Shown: piece after piece, positions 8,721-19,308 of the stretch | Position numbering within the stretch: the first letter of the stretch is position 1 | Layout of the letters: each line of letters opens with the position of its first letter | NCBI GenBank assembly: GCA_030373145.1 | Contig: JAUCZK010000006.1 | Coordinates: 52,551-116,550 of the forward strand | Direction: 5' to 3' | DNA: 64,000 nt | From: Cyanobium sp. CZS48M | GTDB lineage: Bacteria; Cyanobacteriota; Cyanobacteriia; PCC-6307; Cyanobiaceae | The notes under the pieces: generated by a model | The model's input: the letters and a program-made list of their open reading frames with translations, nothing else | What the model was told of the DNA's origin: nothing | The model's database searches: none | Position numbers and translations under genes: made by a program

Positions 8721-10721
8721 TCAGCTGGCGGCGGTGGAGCGGCGACGACGCACGCGGTTGGCGGGCATCTCCGGTTCTTCCGGCTTGGTTTCCGCCACCT
8801 GGGCCACCTGGGCCACGGGGGCGCTGACGGGGATCTTGGTGGCGACGGCCACGGCGCCGGTGCCCACAACCCGCTGGGGAGCCGCATGGTTGCGGATCAC
8901 GGGTTCACGGCCTGAGCTCTCGCGGCGACCGCCGCGGGGGGCCGGACGGCTGTCGGGCTCGGCATCGGCACGGCCCTTGTAGGCCGGGGTGCCGGCCGGA
9001 GCCGGCTGCACCAGGCAGATGATCAACGGCTCCACCTGCAGCTCACGCCGCAAGCGGCGCTGCAGACCCACCTCGATCTCCCGTTGCACACCCACCCAGT
9101 CCACCTCGGGGGCCGTGCCGCCGGTGTTGCGGGCCAGCTGATTCCAGCGGTTGTCCAGCACCCAGCCGATCTCCCGCTCGGCCCAGACCGAGAGCCGGCG
9201 GGCATCGGCAGTGGTGACCACACCGCGCAGGTTCACCCGCGGCGGAGCGCCCATGACGCCATCGGTGCTGATCACGGTCAGCAGGGTGATGACGCCGTCT
9301 TCGGCCAGCTGCTGGCGTTCCTTGAGAACGCGGGTGTCGACGATGCCGTTGCGGGAGGCATCCAGCAGTTCGATGCCGGCCTTGACCGGATCCCCCTTGT
9401 GGATGGTGGTGGGGGTGAGCTCCACCACATCACCGTTGTCGATGATCAGCATGTTGTCGGCGGGAATCCCCATCGACTGGGCCGTGCGTGAGTGGCACAC
9501 GAGCATGCGGTGCTCGCCGTGCACCGGCACGAAGAATTTCGGCCGGGTGAGGGCCAGCATCAGCTTGTGGTCTTCCTGGCAACCATGGCCCGACACGTGA
9601 ATGCCTTCGCCCTTGCCGTAGACCACCTTGGCGCCCATCATCATCAGCCGGTCGATGGTGTTCACCACCGAGATGGTGTTGCCGGGGATCGGGCTGGCGG
9701 AGAAGATGATCGTGTCGGTGGGTTTGACCTGCACCTGGGGGTGCTCACCACGGGAGATGCGGCTGAGGGCCGCCAGGGGTTCGCCCTGGCTGCCGGTCAT
9801 CAGCAGCAGGGTTTCGCGATCGGGAAGGTCGCGGATCTGCTTGATCGGCACGAACAGCTCATCGGGGCAGCGGATGTACCCGAGCTCACGCGCCTTGGCG
9901 ATCACGTTGAGCATGGAGCGGCCCAGCAGACCCACCTTGCGGCCGTGCTTCATCGCCAGCTCCAGGATCATCGAAACCCGGTGCACCGAACTGGCGAAGG
10001 TGGTGACGATCACCCGACCGTCGGAATTGGCGAAGTGGCGGTCGAGGTTTGGGAACACCGAGCGCTCGGGCGGGGTGAAGCCGGGCACCTCGGCGTTGGT
10101 GGAGTCACTGAACAGGCAAAGCACGCCCTGCTCACCGTAGTGAGCCATCCGCTGGATGTCGAAGTATTCGCCATCCACAGGGGTGTGGTCGAACTTGAAG
10201 TCGCCGGTGAAGATCACCACACCCACCGGGGTGGTGATCGCCAGGCTGAAGCTGTCGGCAATCGAGTGGGTGTTGCGGATGAACTCCACCTGGAAGTGCT
10301 GGCCCACCTTGACCACATCCCGGGGGCTCACCGTCTGGATGATGGTGCGATCGGTGACGGCAGCCTCCTCCATCTTGCCCTGAAGCATCGACATGGCCAG
10401 CCTCGGGCCATAGATCACAGGGATGCTGAAGTTCTTGAGGTGGTGGGGAATCCCGCCGATGTGATCTTCGTGACCATGGGTCACGATCATGCCGCGGATG
10501 CGCTTCTGGTTTTCACGCAGATAGCTGGTGTCCGGCAGCACCACGTTGACGCCGTGCATGCCATCGCTGGGGAAGGCGAGGCCGGCATCCACCAGCATCA
10601 GCTCATCGCCATATTCAAAAACACAGGTGTTCTTGCCGATCTCATGCAGACCGCCGAGGGGGATGACCCGCAGGGCTGGCTGCTTGTTGGTGGGGGAATT
10701 TTTAATGTTGCTTGAGCTCAT
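8721..10721 (-). CDS. rnj: Ribonuclease J
   Basis: RNase J is a metallo-beta-lactamase/beta-CASP nuclease with endo- and 5'-3' exoribonuclease activity in mRNA decay and rRNA maturation. Visible: IPLGGLHEIGKNT at the N-terminus, the zinc-ligand motif THGHEDHIGG near residue 80, TGDFKFDHTPVDG, LFSDSTNAEVPG, TGSQGEPLAALSRI and the beta-CASP histidine region HVSGHGCQEDHKLML. The 666-residue length includes a low-complexity C-terminus ending in basic RVRRRR. It is downstream of asd and dapA on the same strand, with 109 bp between dapA and rnj. Confidence 0.96.
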   Translation of the reverse strand: MSSSNIKNSPTNKQPALRVIPLGGLHEIGKNTCVFEYGDELMLVDAGLAFPSDGMHGVNVVLPDTSYLRENQKRIRGMIVTHGHEDHIGGIPHHLKNFSIPVIYGPRLAMSMLQGKMEEAAVTDRTIIQTVSPRDVVKVGQHFQVEFIRNTHSIADSFSLAITTPVGVVIFTGDFKFDHTPVDGEYFDIQRMAHYGEQGVLCLFSDSTNAEVPGFTPPERSVFPNLDRHFANSDGRVIVTTFASSVHRVSMILELAMKHGRKVGLLGRSMLNVIAKARELGYIRCPDELFVPIKQIRDLPDRETLLLMTGSQGEPLAALSRISRGEHPQVQVKPTDTIIFSASPIPGNTISVVNTIDRLMMMGAKVVYGKGEGIHVSGHGCQEDHKLMLALTRPKFFVPVHGEHRMLVCHSRTAQSMGIPADNMLIIDNGDVVELTPTTIHKGDPVKAGIELLDASRNGIVDTRVLKERQQLAEDGVITLLTVISTDGVMGAPPRVNLRGVVTTADARRLSVWAEREIGWVLDNRWNQLARNTGGTAPEVDWVGVQREIEVGLQRRLRRELQVEPLIICLVQPAPAGTPAYKGRADAEPDSRPAPRGGRRESSGREPVIRNHAAPQRVVGTGAVAVATKIPVSAPVAQVAQVAETKPEEPEMPANRVRRRRSTAAS

Positions 10722-10830
10722 GGGAGAGGAAACGAAGGGTTGCAGAAAAAATGAACGGAAACTGAACTGAATCGAAGTGTTGCTGTTGCGAGAACTCCAG
10801 GCGGCACTGCGCTGGAGCTAAGCCGTGGCG

Positions 10831-11769
10831 TCAGGTAGGACGCAGGGCAGCCAGGGCGGAGGTCAATCGGGCACGGACGTCGCTGTCAGCGGAGACCAGC
10901 GGAAGACGGGGGGCGCCCACGGGCCAGCCCTCCAGTTCAAGGGCGGCTTTGACGGGGATGGGATTGGTGGTGGCGAACAGGGCCCTGCAGAGGGGCAGCA
11001 GCCGTTCGTGCAGGGCCAGGGCCGCAGCCAGCTCGCCGGACAGAAAGGCGGAGATCATGCGCTGGATCTCGCGTCCCACCAGATGACTGGCCACGCTCAC
11101 CACGCCGACGGCACCCACCGCCAGCATCGGCAGGGTCAGGGCATCGTCGCCGCTGTAGATCGCCAGGCGATCGCCGCAGAGCAGCCGCAGCTGACTCACT
11201 TCATCGGTGCTGCCGCTGGCGGCCTTGTAGCTCACCACATTGGCGAGGTCGAGCAGGCGGGCCGTGGTGGCCGGCTCAAGGCTGCAGCCGGTGCGGCCCG
11301 GGATGTTGTAAAGCATCACCGGCAGGCCGGGGGCCGCCTGGGCGATCGCACGGAAATGGGCTTCCAGGCCTTGCTGGGGTGGCTTGTTGTAATAGGGCAC
11401 CACCACCAAAGCCCCGTCGGCGCCTTCCTCGGCCGCCCGTTCGATCGCTTCGATGGCCTCGGCCGTGCAGTTGCTGCCGGTGCCGGCGAGCACCAGGGCC
11501 CGGCCCGCCACCGCACCCTTCACGGCCTCAAACAGCTCGTGCTGCTCCTGCCAGCTCAGGGTGGGTGACTCACCGGTGGTGCCGCAAAGCACCAGGCCGT
11601 CGGAGCCTTGGTCCACCAGGTGTCCAGCCAGGCGCGCGGCCAGATCAAGATCCACCGCGCCATCCGGGCTGAACGGGGTGACCATGGCGGTCAGCATCCG
11701 GCCGAAGGGCGGTTGTGGTGGACCCGTGCTGGGCTGTGCCGCGTTGGGCTGTGCCGCTGTGCTGCTCAA
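10831..11769 (-). CDS. dapA: 4-Hydroxy-tetrahydrodipicolinate synthase
   Basis: DapA condenses aspartate semialdehyde with pyruvate, the first step committed to diaminopimelate and lysine. The 312-residue TIM barrel shows [11 protein letters not shown] near the N-terminus, [13 protein letters not shown], the Tyr motif [13 protein letters not shown] and the Schiff-base Lys region [17 protein letters not shown]. The start overlaps the asd stop by 4 bp, so substrate-making and substrate-using enzymes are translationally coupled. Confidence 0.96.
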   Translation of the reverse strand: MSSTAAQPNAAQPSTGPPQPPFGRMLTAMVTPFSPDGAVDLDLAARLAGHLVDQGSDGLVLCGTTGESPTLSWQEQHELFEAVKGAVAGRALVLAGTGSNCTAEAIEAIERAAEEGADGALVVVPYYNKPPQQGLEAHFRAIAQAAPGLPVMLYNIPGRTGCSLEPATTARLLDLANVVSYKAASGSTDEVSQLRLLCGDRLAIYSGDDALTLPMLAVGAVGVVSVASHLVGREIQRMISAFLSGELAAALALHERLLPLCRALFATTNPIPVKAALELEGWPVGAPRLPLVSADSDVRARLTSALAALRPT

Positions 11770-12851
11770 ACGGCACCTCGGGCGGCTGAAGGGGCTGGCA
11801 CAGGCGCCGGCTGGGCCGGCTTCAGCAGCAACTCGGCGATCTGCACGGCATTGAGGGCCGCCCCCTTGCGGATCTGATCACCACAGAGCCAGAGCTCCAG
11901 GGCATTGGGGTCGCTGAGGTCCTGGCGGATGCGGCCGATGGCCACCGGATCGCGGCCGGTGACATCGGTGGGCATCGGGAAGCGGTTGGCGGCGAAATCC
12001 TCCAGCAGCTCCACCCCCGGGGCCACCGCCAGCAGCGCCCTGGCCTCCTCGACGGGGAAGGGTTGCTCGAACTCGATGTTCACTGCCTCGGAGTGGGCCC
12101 GCAGCACCGGCACCCGCACGCAGGTGGCCGAGAGCCGCAGCTGCGGCAGAGCCATGATCTTGCGGGTTTCGTGCAGCATCTTGAGCTCCTCCTCGCAGTA
12201 GCCGCTGGGCTGCAGGGGGGAGTTGTGCAGGAAGAGATTGAAGGCCAGGGAGTGGGGCAGCACCTCGCTCACCGGCTCACCCCCATCGAGAACGGTGCGG
12301 CTGAGTTCACGCAGTTCCTCCATCGCCCGGGCCCCGGCACCGCTGGCCGACTGGTAGGTGCTCACGACCACACGACGGATGGGACGGCAGGCCTGCAGGG
12401 GCGCCAGGGCCAGGGTGAGCAGGATCGTGGTGCAGTTGGGGTTGGCGATGATGCCCCGATGCTCCAGGGCCGCCTGAGGATTCACCTCCGGCACCACCAG
12501 CGGCACCTCGGGATCGAGGCGGAAGGCACTGGAGTTGTCAATGACCACCGCGCCCGCCGCCACCGCCACCGGCGCCCAGCGCCGTGAGATCGAGCCTCCG
12601 GCAGAGGCCAGCACCAGATCCACCCCCTCAAAGGAGCCGGCAGAAACGGCCTCGATCGTGAGCTCGCGGCCCTGCCAGACGAGTTGGCGTCCAGCGGAGC
12701 GCTCTGAGGCCAGCAGGCGCAGCTCAGCGATCGGGACGTGGCGCTCCGCCAGCAGCTCCAGCAGCTCTTGACCCACCGCGCCGGTGGCGCCGAGGACAGC
12801 CACCGTCAGGGGCCGGTTGGGGAGAGATGGGAAGGAGGCGGTGTTTGACAA
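11766..12851 (-). CDS. asd: Aspartate-semialdehyde dehydrogenase
   Basis: Asd reduces aspartyl phosphate to aspartate semialdehyde with NADPH. The N-terminal nucleotide-binding motif [18 protein letters not shown], active-site Cys in [12 protein letters not shown], and [16 protein letters not shown] are typical. I place the start at TTG 12851 ([13 protein letters not shown] before the Rossmann motif; 361 aa), as family members carry only a short leader. The frame is open to another TTG at 12947, which would add 32 unusual residues. Neither has a convincing Shine-Dalgarno sequence, so the start is uncertain. It heads the leftward asd-dapA-rnj cluster, divergent from tig. Confidence 0.93.
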   Translation of the reverse strand: MSNTASFPSLPNRPLTVAVLGATGAVGQELLELLAERHVPIAELRLLASERSAGRQLVWQGRELTIEAVSAGSFEGVDLVLASAGGSISRRWAPVAVAAGAVVIDNSSAFRLDPEVPLVVPEVNPQAALEHRGIIANPNCTTILLTLALAPLQACRPIRRVVVSTYQSASGAGARAMEELRELSRTVLDGGEPVSEVLPHSLAFNLFLHNSPLQPSGYCEEELKMLHETRKIMALPQLRLSATCVRVPVLRAHSEAVNIEFEQPFPVEEARALLAVAPGVELLEDFAANRFPMPTDVTGRDPVAIGRIRQDLSDPNALELWLCGDQIRKGAALNAVQIAELLLKPAQPAPVPAPSAARGAV

Positions 12852-13248
12852 CGGCAGGAAGGGGTGAATGCGCTGAAGGGAAGACTGGACCTGAATCCGG
12901 GCCAGGGCGATGGCCTGGTTCGGCTGGGGCAGTCGCAACGGACGCAAAAAGGCTGAACCGGTTGAACCGGAGAGCCATCAGGCGGAACTGGAGGGGGAGA
13001 AGAAGAGGTGCGGGAGAACAGGAAAGACTGGGGGGAGCCTGGGCCAGCGTCACGCTCCGCGGGGCGGAGGGAGCTGTGCACGCCGGACCGGAGGCTCGAA
13101 AGGAACCGAAGGGTCCTGGTGGCTATCAACGACCACATGTGGTTGCGCACACAATACGCTGCCCGCGCCGCTGGCGGGCCCATTGGATCAGCTGGAGCAC
13201 GACTTCCTAGAATCGGGGGCTGCAATGCCACGGCACGGCCGTTTCGCC
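12852..13248. promoter_or_regulatory. Divergent asd/tig intergenic region
   Basis: This stretch of about 400 bp has no convincing gene of its own and must carry the divergent promoters of the asd-dapA-rnj and tig-clpP-clpX clusters. A perfect 12-bp palindrome, ACCACATGTGGT, lies at 13132-13143, about 105 bp before the tig start. AT-richer sequence with ACAATACGCT follows at about 13150. Readable frames through here have no family resemblance. A promoter role is inferred from position. Confidence 0.5.
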
Positions 13249-14604
13249 ATGAGCACCGCCCTGAAGGTCAAGACCAGCCCCCGCCCCGGCAGCCGCCTGG
13301 CGCTGGAGGTGGCCGTCCCCGGTGGCCGCTCCCAGGCCAGCTACGAAGCCGCGGTGGTGAAACTCAGCCGCAGCGTGCGTCTGCCCGGATTCCGCCAGGG
13401 CAAGGTGCCCCGTCCGGTGCTGCTGCAGCAGATCGGCCCCCTGCGCATTCGCGCCACCGCCCTCGAAGACCTGGTGGACAGTGTCTGGCGGGATGCCCTG
13501 GAACAGGAGAAGATCGAGGCCCTCAGCAGCCCCGAGCTGAGCGAGGGCTTCGAAGCTCTGCTGGAGCGCTTCAGCCCCGGTGAAGACCTCACGCTCATCC
13601 TTGAGCTGGATGTGCAGCCCACCCCCACCCTCAAGGCCACCAAAGGGCTCACGGCCGAAGCCGAGCAGATCAGTTACGACCCCGCTCGGGTCGAGGAGAT
13701 GATCGAGCAATCACGCCGCCAGCTGGCCACCCTGGTGCCCGTCGAGGATCGTCCCGCCGCCAGCGGAGACGTGGCGGTGGTGGCCTTCAGCGGCAGCTTT
13801 GTCGACACCGGCGCGGCGATCGAGGGCGGCAGCTCCGACGCCATGGAGGTGGAACTCGAGGAGCAGCGCATGATCCCCGGCTTCGTGGCGGGCATCCTCG
13901 GCATGGCCGTGGGCGAGGAGCGCGAGGTGAGCTGCCGCTTCCCCGACGACTACCCCCAGGAGGAGGCCCAGGGCCGCGAGGCCAGTTTCAGCATCACCCT
14001 CAAGGAACTGAAGGCGCGCGAACTGCCGGCCCTTGATGACGCCTTCGCCAAGGAGGCCAGTGACAAGGAGACCCTCGAAGAGCTCAGAACCGACCTGGAG
14101 ACCCGTCTGCGGGAGGACGCCGAACGGAGGGCCCGCAGCAGCCGCCACGACGCCCTGCTGGCGGCCCTGGTGGAGCAGCTGGAGGTGGACCTGCCCGAAA
14201 CGCTGATCCAGCAGGAGATCCGCTCACTGATCGAGCAGACCGCCTCCCAGATCGCCCAGCAGGGAATGGACGTCAAGAAGCTGTTCACCCCAGATCTGGT
14301 GCGCAGCCTGGTGGACAGCTCCCGCCCCGAGGCCGAGCAGCGGTTGCGGCGCAGCTTCGCCCTCAAGGCCCTGGCCGAGGCCGAGGGCATCCGCCCGGAG
14401 GCCGCCGCGATCGAAGCCAAGGTGCAGGAGGTGAGCCAGGGTCTGAGCGACACCAGCTCGATCGATCCGCTGCGCCTGCGCGAAGCGGTGGGCGAGGACC
14501 TGCTGCGCGAATGCCTGCTGGAGTGGCTCGAGGCCCACAGCACCCTCACCGAGAAGGCCCCTGAGGCCGAGGCGGCCGCCGCTGCCGACGACGACAAGGC
14601 CTGA
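13249..14604 (+). CDS. tig: Trigger factor
   Basis: Trigger factor is the ribosome-bound chaperone and peptidyl-prolyl isomerase that meets nascent chains. Visible in 451 residues: N-terminal ribosome-binding domain with [19 protein letters not shown], central FKBP-like domain ([55 protein letters not shown]), and a helical C-terminal domain ending acidic and Ala-rich. I chose ATG 13249 ([16 protein letters not shown]); an ATG 24 bp upstream (13225) is possible. It leads the tig-clpP-clpX cluster typical of cyanobacteria. Confidence 0.96.
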   Translation: MSTALKVKTSPRPGSRLALEVAVPGGRSQASYEAAVVKLSRSVRLPGFRQGKVPRPVLLQQIGPLRIRATALEDLVDSVWRDALEQEKIEALSSPELSEGFEALLERFSPGEDLTLILELDVQPTPTLKATKGLTAEAEQISYDPARVEEMIEQSRRQLATLVPVEDRPAASGDVAVVAFSGSFVDTGAAIEGGSSDAMEVELEEQRMIPGFVAGILGMAVGEEREVSCRFPDDYPQEEAQGREASFSITLKELKARELPALDDAFAKEASDKETLEELRTDLETRLREDAERRARSSRHDALLAALVEQLEVDLPETLIQQEIRSLIEQTASQIAQQGMDVKKLFTPDLVRSLVDSSRPEAEQRLRRSFALKALAEAEGIRPEAAAIEAKVQEVSQGLSDTSSIDPLRLREAVGEDLLRECLLEWLEAHSTLTEKAPEAEAAAAADDDKA

Positions 14605-14651
14605 GACCGCCATAGATTGAACGCCTGCACCGTTTCCTCTGCCCCGGCCGC

Positions 14652-15293
14652 GTGATCGAAGCCCTTCGCTCCCATCCGATCCACAACAGCTGGCAGGCCT
14701 CGCCAGGCGTGTTGCCCACGGTGGTGGAGCAGTCGGGGCGCGGCGAGCGGGCGTTCGACATCTACTCACGCCTGCTGCGCGAGCGGATCATCTTCCTGGG
14801 CTCCGGCATCGACGACCAGGTGGCCGACTCCCTGGTGGCCCAGCTCCTGTTCCTGGAAGCGGAGGATCCCGAAAAGGACATCCAGATCTACGTCAACTCA
14901 CCGGGCGGCTCCGTCACGGCGGGGCTGGCCATCTACGACACGATGCAGCAGGTGGCCCCTGATGTGGTGACCATCTGTTACGGCCTGGCGGCCAGCATGG
15001 GGGCGTTCCTGCTCTCCGGTGGCGCCAAGGGCAAGCGCATGGCCCTGCCGAGTGCGCGGATCATGATCCACCAGCCCCTCGGCGGCGCCCAGGGCCAGGC
15101 TGTCGACATCGAGATCCAGGCCAAGGAGATCCTGTTTCTCAAGGACACCCTCAACGGTCTGATGGCGGAACACACCGGTCAGCCCCTGGAGAAGATTGCG
15201 GAAGACACCGACCGGGACTACTTTTTGTCTCCGCCCGAAGCCGTCAGTTACGGATTGATCGATCGTGTCGTGGATGACACCATTCCGGTTTGA
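14652..15293 (+). CDS. clpP: ATP-dependent Clp protease proteolytic subunit
   Basis: ClpP forms the serine-protease barrel that degrades substrates delivered by ClpX or ClpC. The triad is visible: Ser in [15 protein letters not shown], His in [12 protein letters not shown] and Asp in [11 protein letters not shown]. The 213 residues match the family. It starts with GTG 14652, about 48 bp after tig, and sits immediately before clpX, implying a ClpXP pair made from one transcript. Confidence 0.96.
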   Translation: MIEALRSHPIHNSWQASPGVLPTVVEQSGRGERAFDIYSRLLRERIIFLGSGIDDQVADSLVAQLLFLEAEDPEKDIQIYVNSPGGSVTAGLAIYDTMQQVAPDVVTICYGLAASMGAFLLSGGAKGKRMALPSARIMIHQPLGGAQGQAVDIEIQAKEILFLKDTLNGLMAEHTGQPLEKIAEDTDRDYFLSPPEAVSYGLIDRVVDDTIPV

Positions 15294-15383
15294 TCCTTAA
15301 GGTCTGCTGACGAACCCTGGGTTCCGGCCGATCCTGGATGGCCGGCCCCTGCCCCAACCCCCTGACCAGGACGCCCCAGCCCG

Positions 15384-16724
15384 ATGGCCAAGTTCGACGC
15401 CCATCTCAAGTGCTCGTTCTGCGGCAAATCTCAGGAGCAGGTGCGCAAACTGATCGCCGGACCCGGGGTCTACATCTGCGATGAGTGCATCGATCTCTGC
15501 AACGAGATCCTCGATGAAGAGCTGGTGGAGAGCCATGGCAGCGCCAGGCCCCACGGCGACCAGGGCCGCAAACCCGCCGTCAAGAAGAGCAGCAAGCCCG
15601 CCCCCACCCTGGCGAGCATCCCCAGGCCCCAGGAGATCAAGGCCTTCCTCGATCAGCAGGTGGTGGGCCAGGACGAGGCCAAGAAAGTGCTCTCGGTGGC
15701 GGTCTACAACCACTACAAGCGCCTGGCCTGGCAAGGGGATGGCAAGGGCGAGACCGACCGCAGCGCCACCCGGCTGCACAAGTCGAACATCCTGCTGATC
15801 GGCCCCACCGGCTGCGGTAAGACCCTCCTGGCCCAGACCCTGGCCGAGCTGCTCGACGTGCCCTTCGCCGTGGCCGATGCCACCACCCTCACCGAGGCGG
15901 GCTATGTGGGTGAGGACGTGGAGAACATCCTGCTGCGTCTGCTGCAAAAGGCCGATCTCGATGTGGAGCAGGCCCAGCGCGGCATCATCTACATCGATGA
16001 GATCGACAAGATCGCCCGCAAGAGCGAAAATCCCTCGATCACCCGTGATGTCTCCGGGGAAGGGGTGCAGCAGGCCCTGCTGAAGATGCTGGAGGGCACC
16101 GTCGCCAACGTGCCGCCCCAGGGGGGCCGCAAGCATCCCTACCAGGACTGCATCCAGATCGACACCAGCCAGATCCTGTTCATCTGCGGCGGCGCCTTCG
16201 TGGGCCTCGAAGAGGTGGTGCAGCGGCGCCTGGGCCGCAATTCGATCGGCTTCCTGCCCGCCGATGGCCGCGGCCGTGGGCATCGCGAACTCAAGGCCAG
16301 CCATGTGCTGCGTCACCTGGAACCCGACGACCTGGTGCGCTACGGCCTCATTCCCGAATTCACCGGCCGGCTGCCCGTGAGCGCCGTGCTGGAGCCCCTG
16401 GATGTGCGCTCCCTGGAGTCGATCCTCACCGAACCCCGCGATGCCCTGATCAAGCAGTTCCAGACGCTGATGAGCATGGACAGCGTGCGCCTGGAGTTCG
16501 AGCCCGGCGCCATCGAGGCGATCGCCCTCGAAGCCCACCGTCGCCGCACCGGGGCCAGGGCGCTGCGCGGCATCGTCGAGGAGCTGATGCTGGATCTGAT
16601 GTACGACCTGCCCTCCAACAACGAGGTCAGCAGCTACACGATCACCCGTGAGTTGGTGGAGCAGCGCAGCAAAGCCAAGGTGCTGCCCTACCCCAGCGTG
16701 GTCACGCAGCAGGAATCAGCCTGA
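15384..16724 (+). CDS. clpX: ATP-dependent Clp protease ATP-binding subunit ClpX
   Basis: ClpX is the AAA+ unfoldase feeding ClpP. In 446 residues: N-terminal C4 zinc-binding domain ([11 protein letters not shown] and [10 protein letters not shown]), Walker [13 protein letters not shown], Walker [16 protein letters not shown], sensor region [14 protein letters not shown], and a C-terminal small domain with [17 protein letters not shown]. The ClpP-contact region is in the family position. It begins about 90 bp after clpP. Confidence 0.97.
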   Translation: MAKFDAHLKCSFCGKSQEQVRKLIAGPGVYICDECIDLCNEILDEELVESHGSARPHGDQGRKPAVKKSSKPAPTLASIPRPQEIKAFLDQQVVGQDEAKKVLSVAVYNHYKRLAWQGDGKGETDRSATRLHKSNILLIGPTGCGKTLLAQTLAELLDVPFAVADATTLTEAGYVGEDVENILLRLLQKADLDVEQAQRGIIYIDEIDKIARKSENPSITRDVSGEGVQQALLKMLEGTVANVPPQGGRKHPYQDCIQIDTSQILFICGGAFVGLEEVVQRRLGRNSIGFLPADGRGRGHRELKASHVLRHLEPDDLVRYGLIPEFTGRLPVSAVLEPLDVRSLESILTEPRDALIKQFQTLMSMDSVRLEFEPGAIEAIALEAHRRRTGARALRGIVEELMLDLMYDLPSNNEVSSYTITRELVEQRSKAKVLPYPSVVTQQESA

Positions 16725-16807
16725 GCGGCTATCCACCCCTGACCCTCCTTGCTCCGCCCGCAGGCACGGCGGCAGGGTGAAACGGTCCTGACCCGCGATC
16801 ACGGCCC

Positions 16808-17488
16808 ATGGCAGCCGCCGACCATCTCCAGGTGCCCCGGCAGCATGGGCTGTTCAACCATCACGGCATCGACCTGGGCGATGGCAGCGTGGCTCATTAC
16901 CTGGAGGGCCGGGCGATCCTGCGCTCACCGCTCCAGGAGTTCAGCCGCGGTGAACCCCTGGCGGTGGTGGCCTACGACCCCGCCGAGATCTCTCCTGTGG
17001 GCACGACCCTGCGCCGTGCCATTGGCCGGCTGGGGGAGCAGCGCTACAACCTGATCTTCAACAACTGCGAGCACTTCGCCATCTGGTGCAAGACCGGCCG
17101 TCACCGCAGCGCCCAGGTGGAGGGCTGGCTGCACACCGGCAGCCTCGGGGCCCTGATGCTCGGCCAGCTGGTGCCGGCGGCCCTGATCACCGGCGTACGT
17201 CTCCTGCTTCGGCAGGGCCTCAACCTGGACGGGGAGCAGCTGGAGAAGGGCCGGACCCTGGCCCTGCAGAGCCTGGAGCAGCTCGATGGCCTGCGCCTGA
17301 AGCTGCAACAGAAGCTGGAGGCGGAGCTGGCCCGGGCGGAGGCCCGCTGGGGAGAAGGCCAGGACGGCCCCTCGGAGCCGTTCACGAAGCTGCGTCTGGC
17401 GGCCCAGAATCTGGCCGACCAGCTGGAGGAGGTGGAGGAGATGGAAGATCGCCTGGAGCGCCTGCTGGCCCCGAAACCCGCTGAGTAG
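16808..17488 (+). CDS. LRAT-domain (NlpC/P60-related) protein
   Basis: This 226-residue protein carries an LRAT-type papain-like fold: H in LFNHHGIDLGDGSVAHYLEG near residue 18 and the Cys motif YNLIFNNCEHFAIWCKTG near 85-100. The conserved NCEHF is the hallmark of lecithin:retinol acyltransferase-like thiol enzymes. A hydrophobic stretch follows (SLGALMLGQLVPAALITGVR), as is common in these proteins, then a long helical, probably coiled-coil C-terminus. A lipid-linked acyltransferase or hydrolase role is plausible; the substrate is unknown. It lies between clpX and dnaX. Confidence 0.8.
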   Translation: MAAADHLQVPRQHGLFNHHGIDLGDGSVAHYLEGRAILRSPLQEFSRGEPLAVVAYDPAEISPVGTTLRRAIGRLGEQRYNLIFNNCEHFAIWCKTGRHRSAQVEGWLHTGSLGALMLGQLVPAALITGVRLLLRQGLNLDGEQLEKGRTLALQSLEQLDGLRLKLQQKLEAELARAEARWGEGQDGPSEPFTKLRLAAQNLADQLEEVEEMEDRLERLLAPKPAE

Positions 17489-17522
17489 CCTCATGGGCCA
17501 GGCCGTCCGGGGAGCAGCCTCC

Positions 17523-19271
17523 ATGACCCAGGCCCGTGCCTACCTGCCCCTGCCCCAGAAGTACAGGCCGCAGCGCTTCGACCAGCTGGTGGGCCAGGAG
17601 GCGGTCGCTTCCACCCTCAGCAGCGCCCTGCGCCGGAACCGGATCGCGCCGGCCTATCTGTTCAGCGGTCCCCGGGGCACGGGCAAGACCTCCAGCGCCC
17701 GGATCCTGGCGCGCTCCCTCAATTGCCTCACGGCGGAAGGGCCCACCCCCGAGCCCTGCGGCAGCTGTGAGCTCTGCCGCTCGATCACCGCCGGCAACGC
17801 CCTCGATGTGATCGAGATCGATGCCGCCTCCAACACCGGCGTCGACAACATCCGCGAGCTGATCGAGCGCTCCCGCTTCGCGCCGGTGCAGGCCCGCTGG
17901 AAGGTCTACGTGATCGATGAGTGCCACATGCTCTCGACCGCCGCCTTCAACGCCCTGCTCAAGACCCTGGAGGAACCCCCGCCACGGGTGGTGTTCGTGC
18001 TGGCCACCACAGATCCCCAGCGGGTGCTGCCCACGATCCTCTCCCGCTGTCAGCGCTTCGACTTCCGCCGCATTCCCCTGGAGGCCCTGGAGGGTCATCT
18101 GCGCTTCATCGCCGGAGAGGAGGAGATCGGCATCACCCCCGAAGCCCTTCACGTGGTGGCGCTGCGGGCCCAGGGGGGGCTGCGCGATGCCGAGAGCCTG
18201 CTGGATCAGCTCAGCCTGCTGAGAGCGCCGATCGAGGCCGCGGCGGTGTGGGAGCTGCTGGGCGCGGTGCCGGAGCAGGAGCTGCTCGAACTGGTGGCCG
18301 CCATGGGGGAGGGCGATCCCCTGGCGATCCTCGAGACCTGCAGGCGCCTGCTGGAGCGGGGGCGGGAACCCGGGGCGGTGCTGCAGGGGCTCGCCAGCCT
18401 GCTGCGGGATCTGGTGCTGGCCGGTGTGGCCCCGGACCGGCTGGAGCTGACCGCGGTCAGCATCCAGCTGCAGCCACTGTTGCCCGAGCAGGCCCGCCGC
18501 ATCGGCAAAGCGCGGTTGCTGAGCTGGCAGGCGCAGCTCAAGGGCAGTGAGCAGCAGCTGCGCCAGAGCGCCCAACCCAGGCTCTGGCTGGAGGTGTTGC
18601 TGCTGGGACTGCTGGCGGAACCGGCGGCGACGGCTGCAGCCCCAGCTCCAGCAGCAGCAGCGCCAACGCCAACGCCAACAGCAATGGAAGCCACGGCCCC
18701 TGCGCCTGCCCCAGTCCGTAGTTCAGCCAGCCCAGCAGTGGCTGCAGCCAACGCTCCGGCGTCCGCTCCAGCACCCGGCCCGGCGCCCGGACAGGAGCAT
18801 CAGGATCTCGGCGAGATGTGGCAGCAGATCCTCTCCAGCCTGGAGCTGCCCTCCACCCGCATGCTCCTCTCCCAGCAGGCCTCCCTGCTGCGCCTCGATG
18901 ACCAGCGGGCGGTGGTGCGTGTCAGCAGCAAGTGGATCGCCATGGTGCAGAGCCGCCTGCCCCTGCTGGAGACGGCACTGCACCAGGCCCTGGGCAGCCC
19001 CCGCCAGGTGCTGCTGGAGGCCTCCGACCAGCCCAGCGGCCCGGTGGTCACCCCAGCTGTGATAACCAGGCCCGTGGCACCCAGGCCCACTGTCCCGCCA
19101 GCGGTGGCGCCAGCGGTGGCCTCCCAGGCAACAACCATCCCGGCCGCTCCGCCCCAGGCTCAGGCGGCAATGAACCCAACCCCTGAGCGGCCTGAACGGC
19201 AACCACTCGATGATCAGGCCCGGCGCCTGGCCGACTTCTTCAACGGCGAAGTGGTGAGCCTGGAGGAGTGA
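17523..19271 (+). CDS. dnaX: DNA polymerase III subunits gamma/tau
   Basis: DnaX is the clamp-loader ATPase of the replicative polymerase. The 582-residue protein shows QKYRPQRFDQLVGQEAV, Walker A SGPRGTGKTSSAR, a four-Cys zinc module (CLTAEGPTPEPCGSCELC), Walker B VYVIDECHMLS and the SRC motif LPTILSRCQRFDFRRI. A Pro/Ala-rich linker from about residue 370 leads to a tau-like C-terminal domain. No intein interrupts it, although inteins occur in dnaX of some cyanobacteria. Start ATG 17523 (MTQARAYLPLPQKYRP). Confidence 0.96.
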   Translation: MTQARAYLPLPQKYRPQRFDQLVGQEAVASTLSSALRRNRIAPAYLFSGPRGTGKTSSARILARSLNCLTAEGPTPEPCGSCELCRSITAGNALDVIEIDAASNTGVDNIRELIERSRFAPVQARWKVYVIDECHMLSTAAFNALLKTLEEPPPRVVFVLATTDPQRVLPTILSRCQRFDFRRIPLEALEGHLRFIAGEEEIGITPEALHVVALRAQGGLRDAESLLDQLSLLRAPIEAAAVWELLGAVPEQELLELVAAMGEGDPLAILETCRRLLERGREPGAVLQGLASLLRDLVLAGVAPDRLELTAVSIQLQPLLPEQARRIGKARLLSWQAQLKGSEQQLRQSAQPRLWLEVLLLGLLAEPAATAAAPAPAAAAPTPTPTAMEATAPAPAPVRSSASPAVAAANAPASAPAPGPAPGQEHQDLGEMWQQILSSLELPSTRMLLSQQASLLRLDDQRAVVRVSSKWIAMVQSRLPLLETALHQALGSPRQVLLEASDQPSGPVVTPAVITRPVAPRPTVPPAVAPAVASQATTIPAAPPQAQAAMNPTPERPERQPLDDQARRLADFFNGEVVSLEE

Positions 19272-19308
19272 ATCCCAGGGGGTGGATCTGGGGAGTGAAC
19301 CGGCCCGC

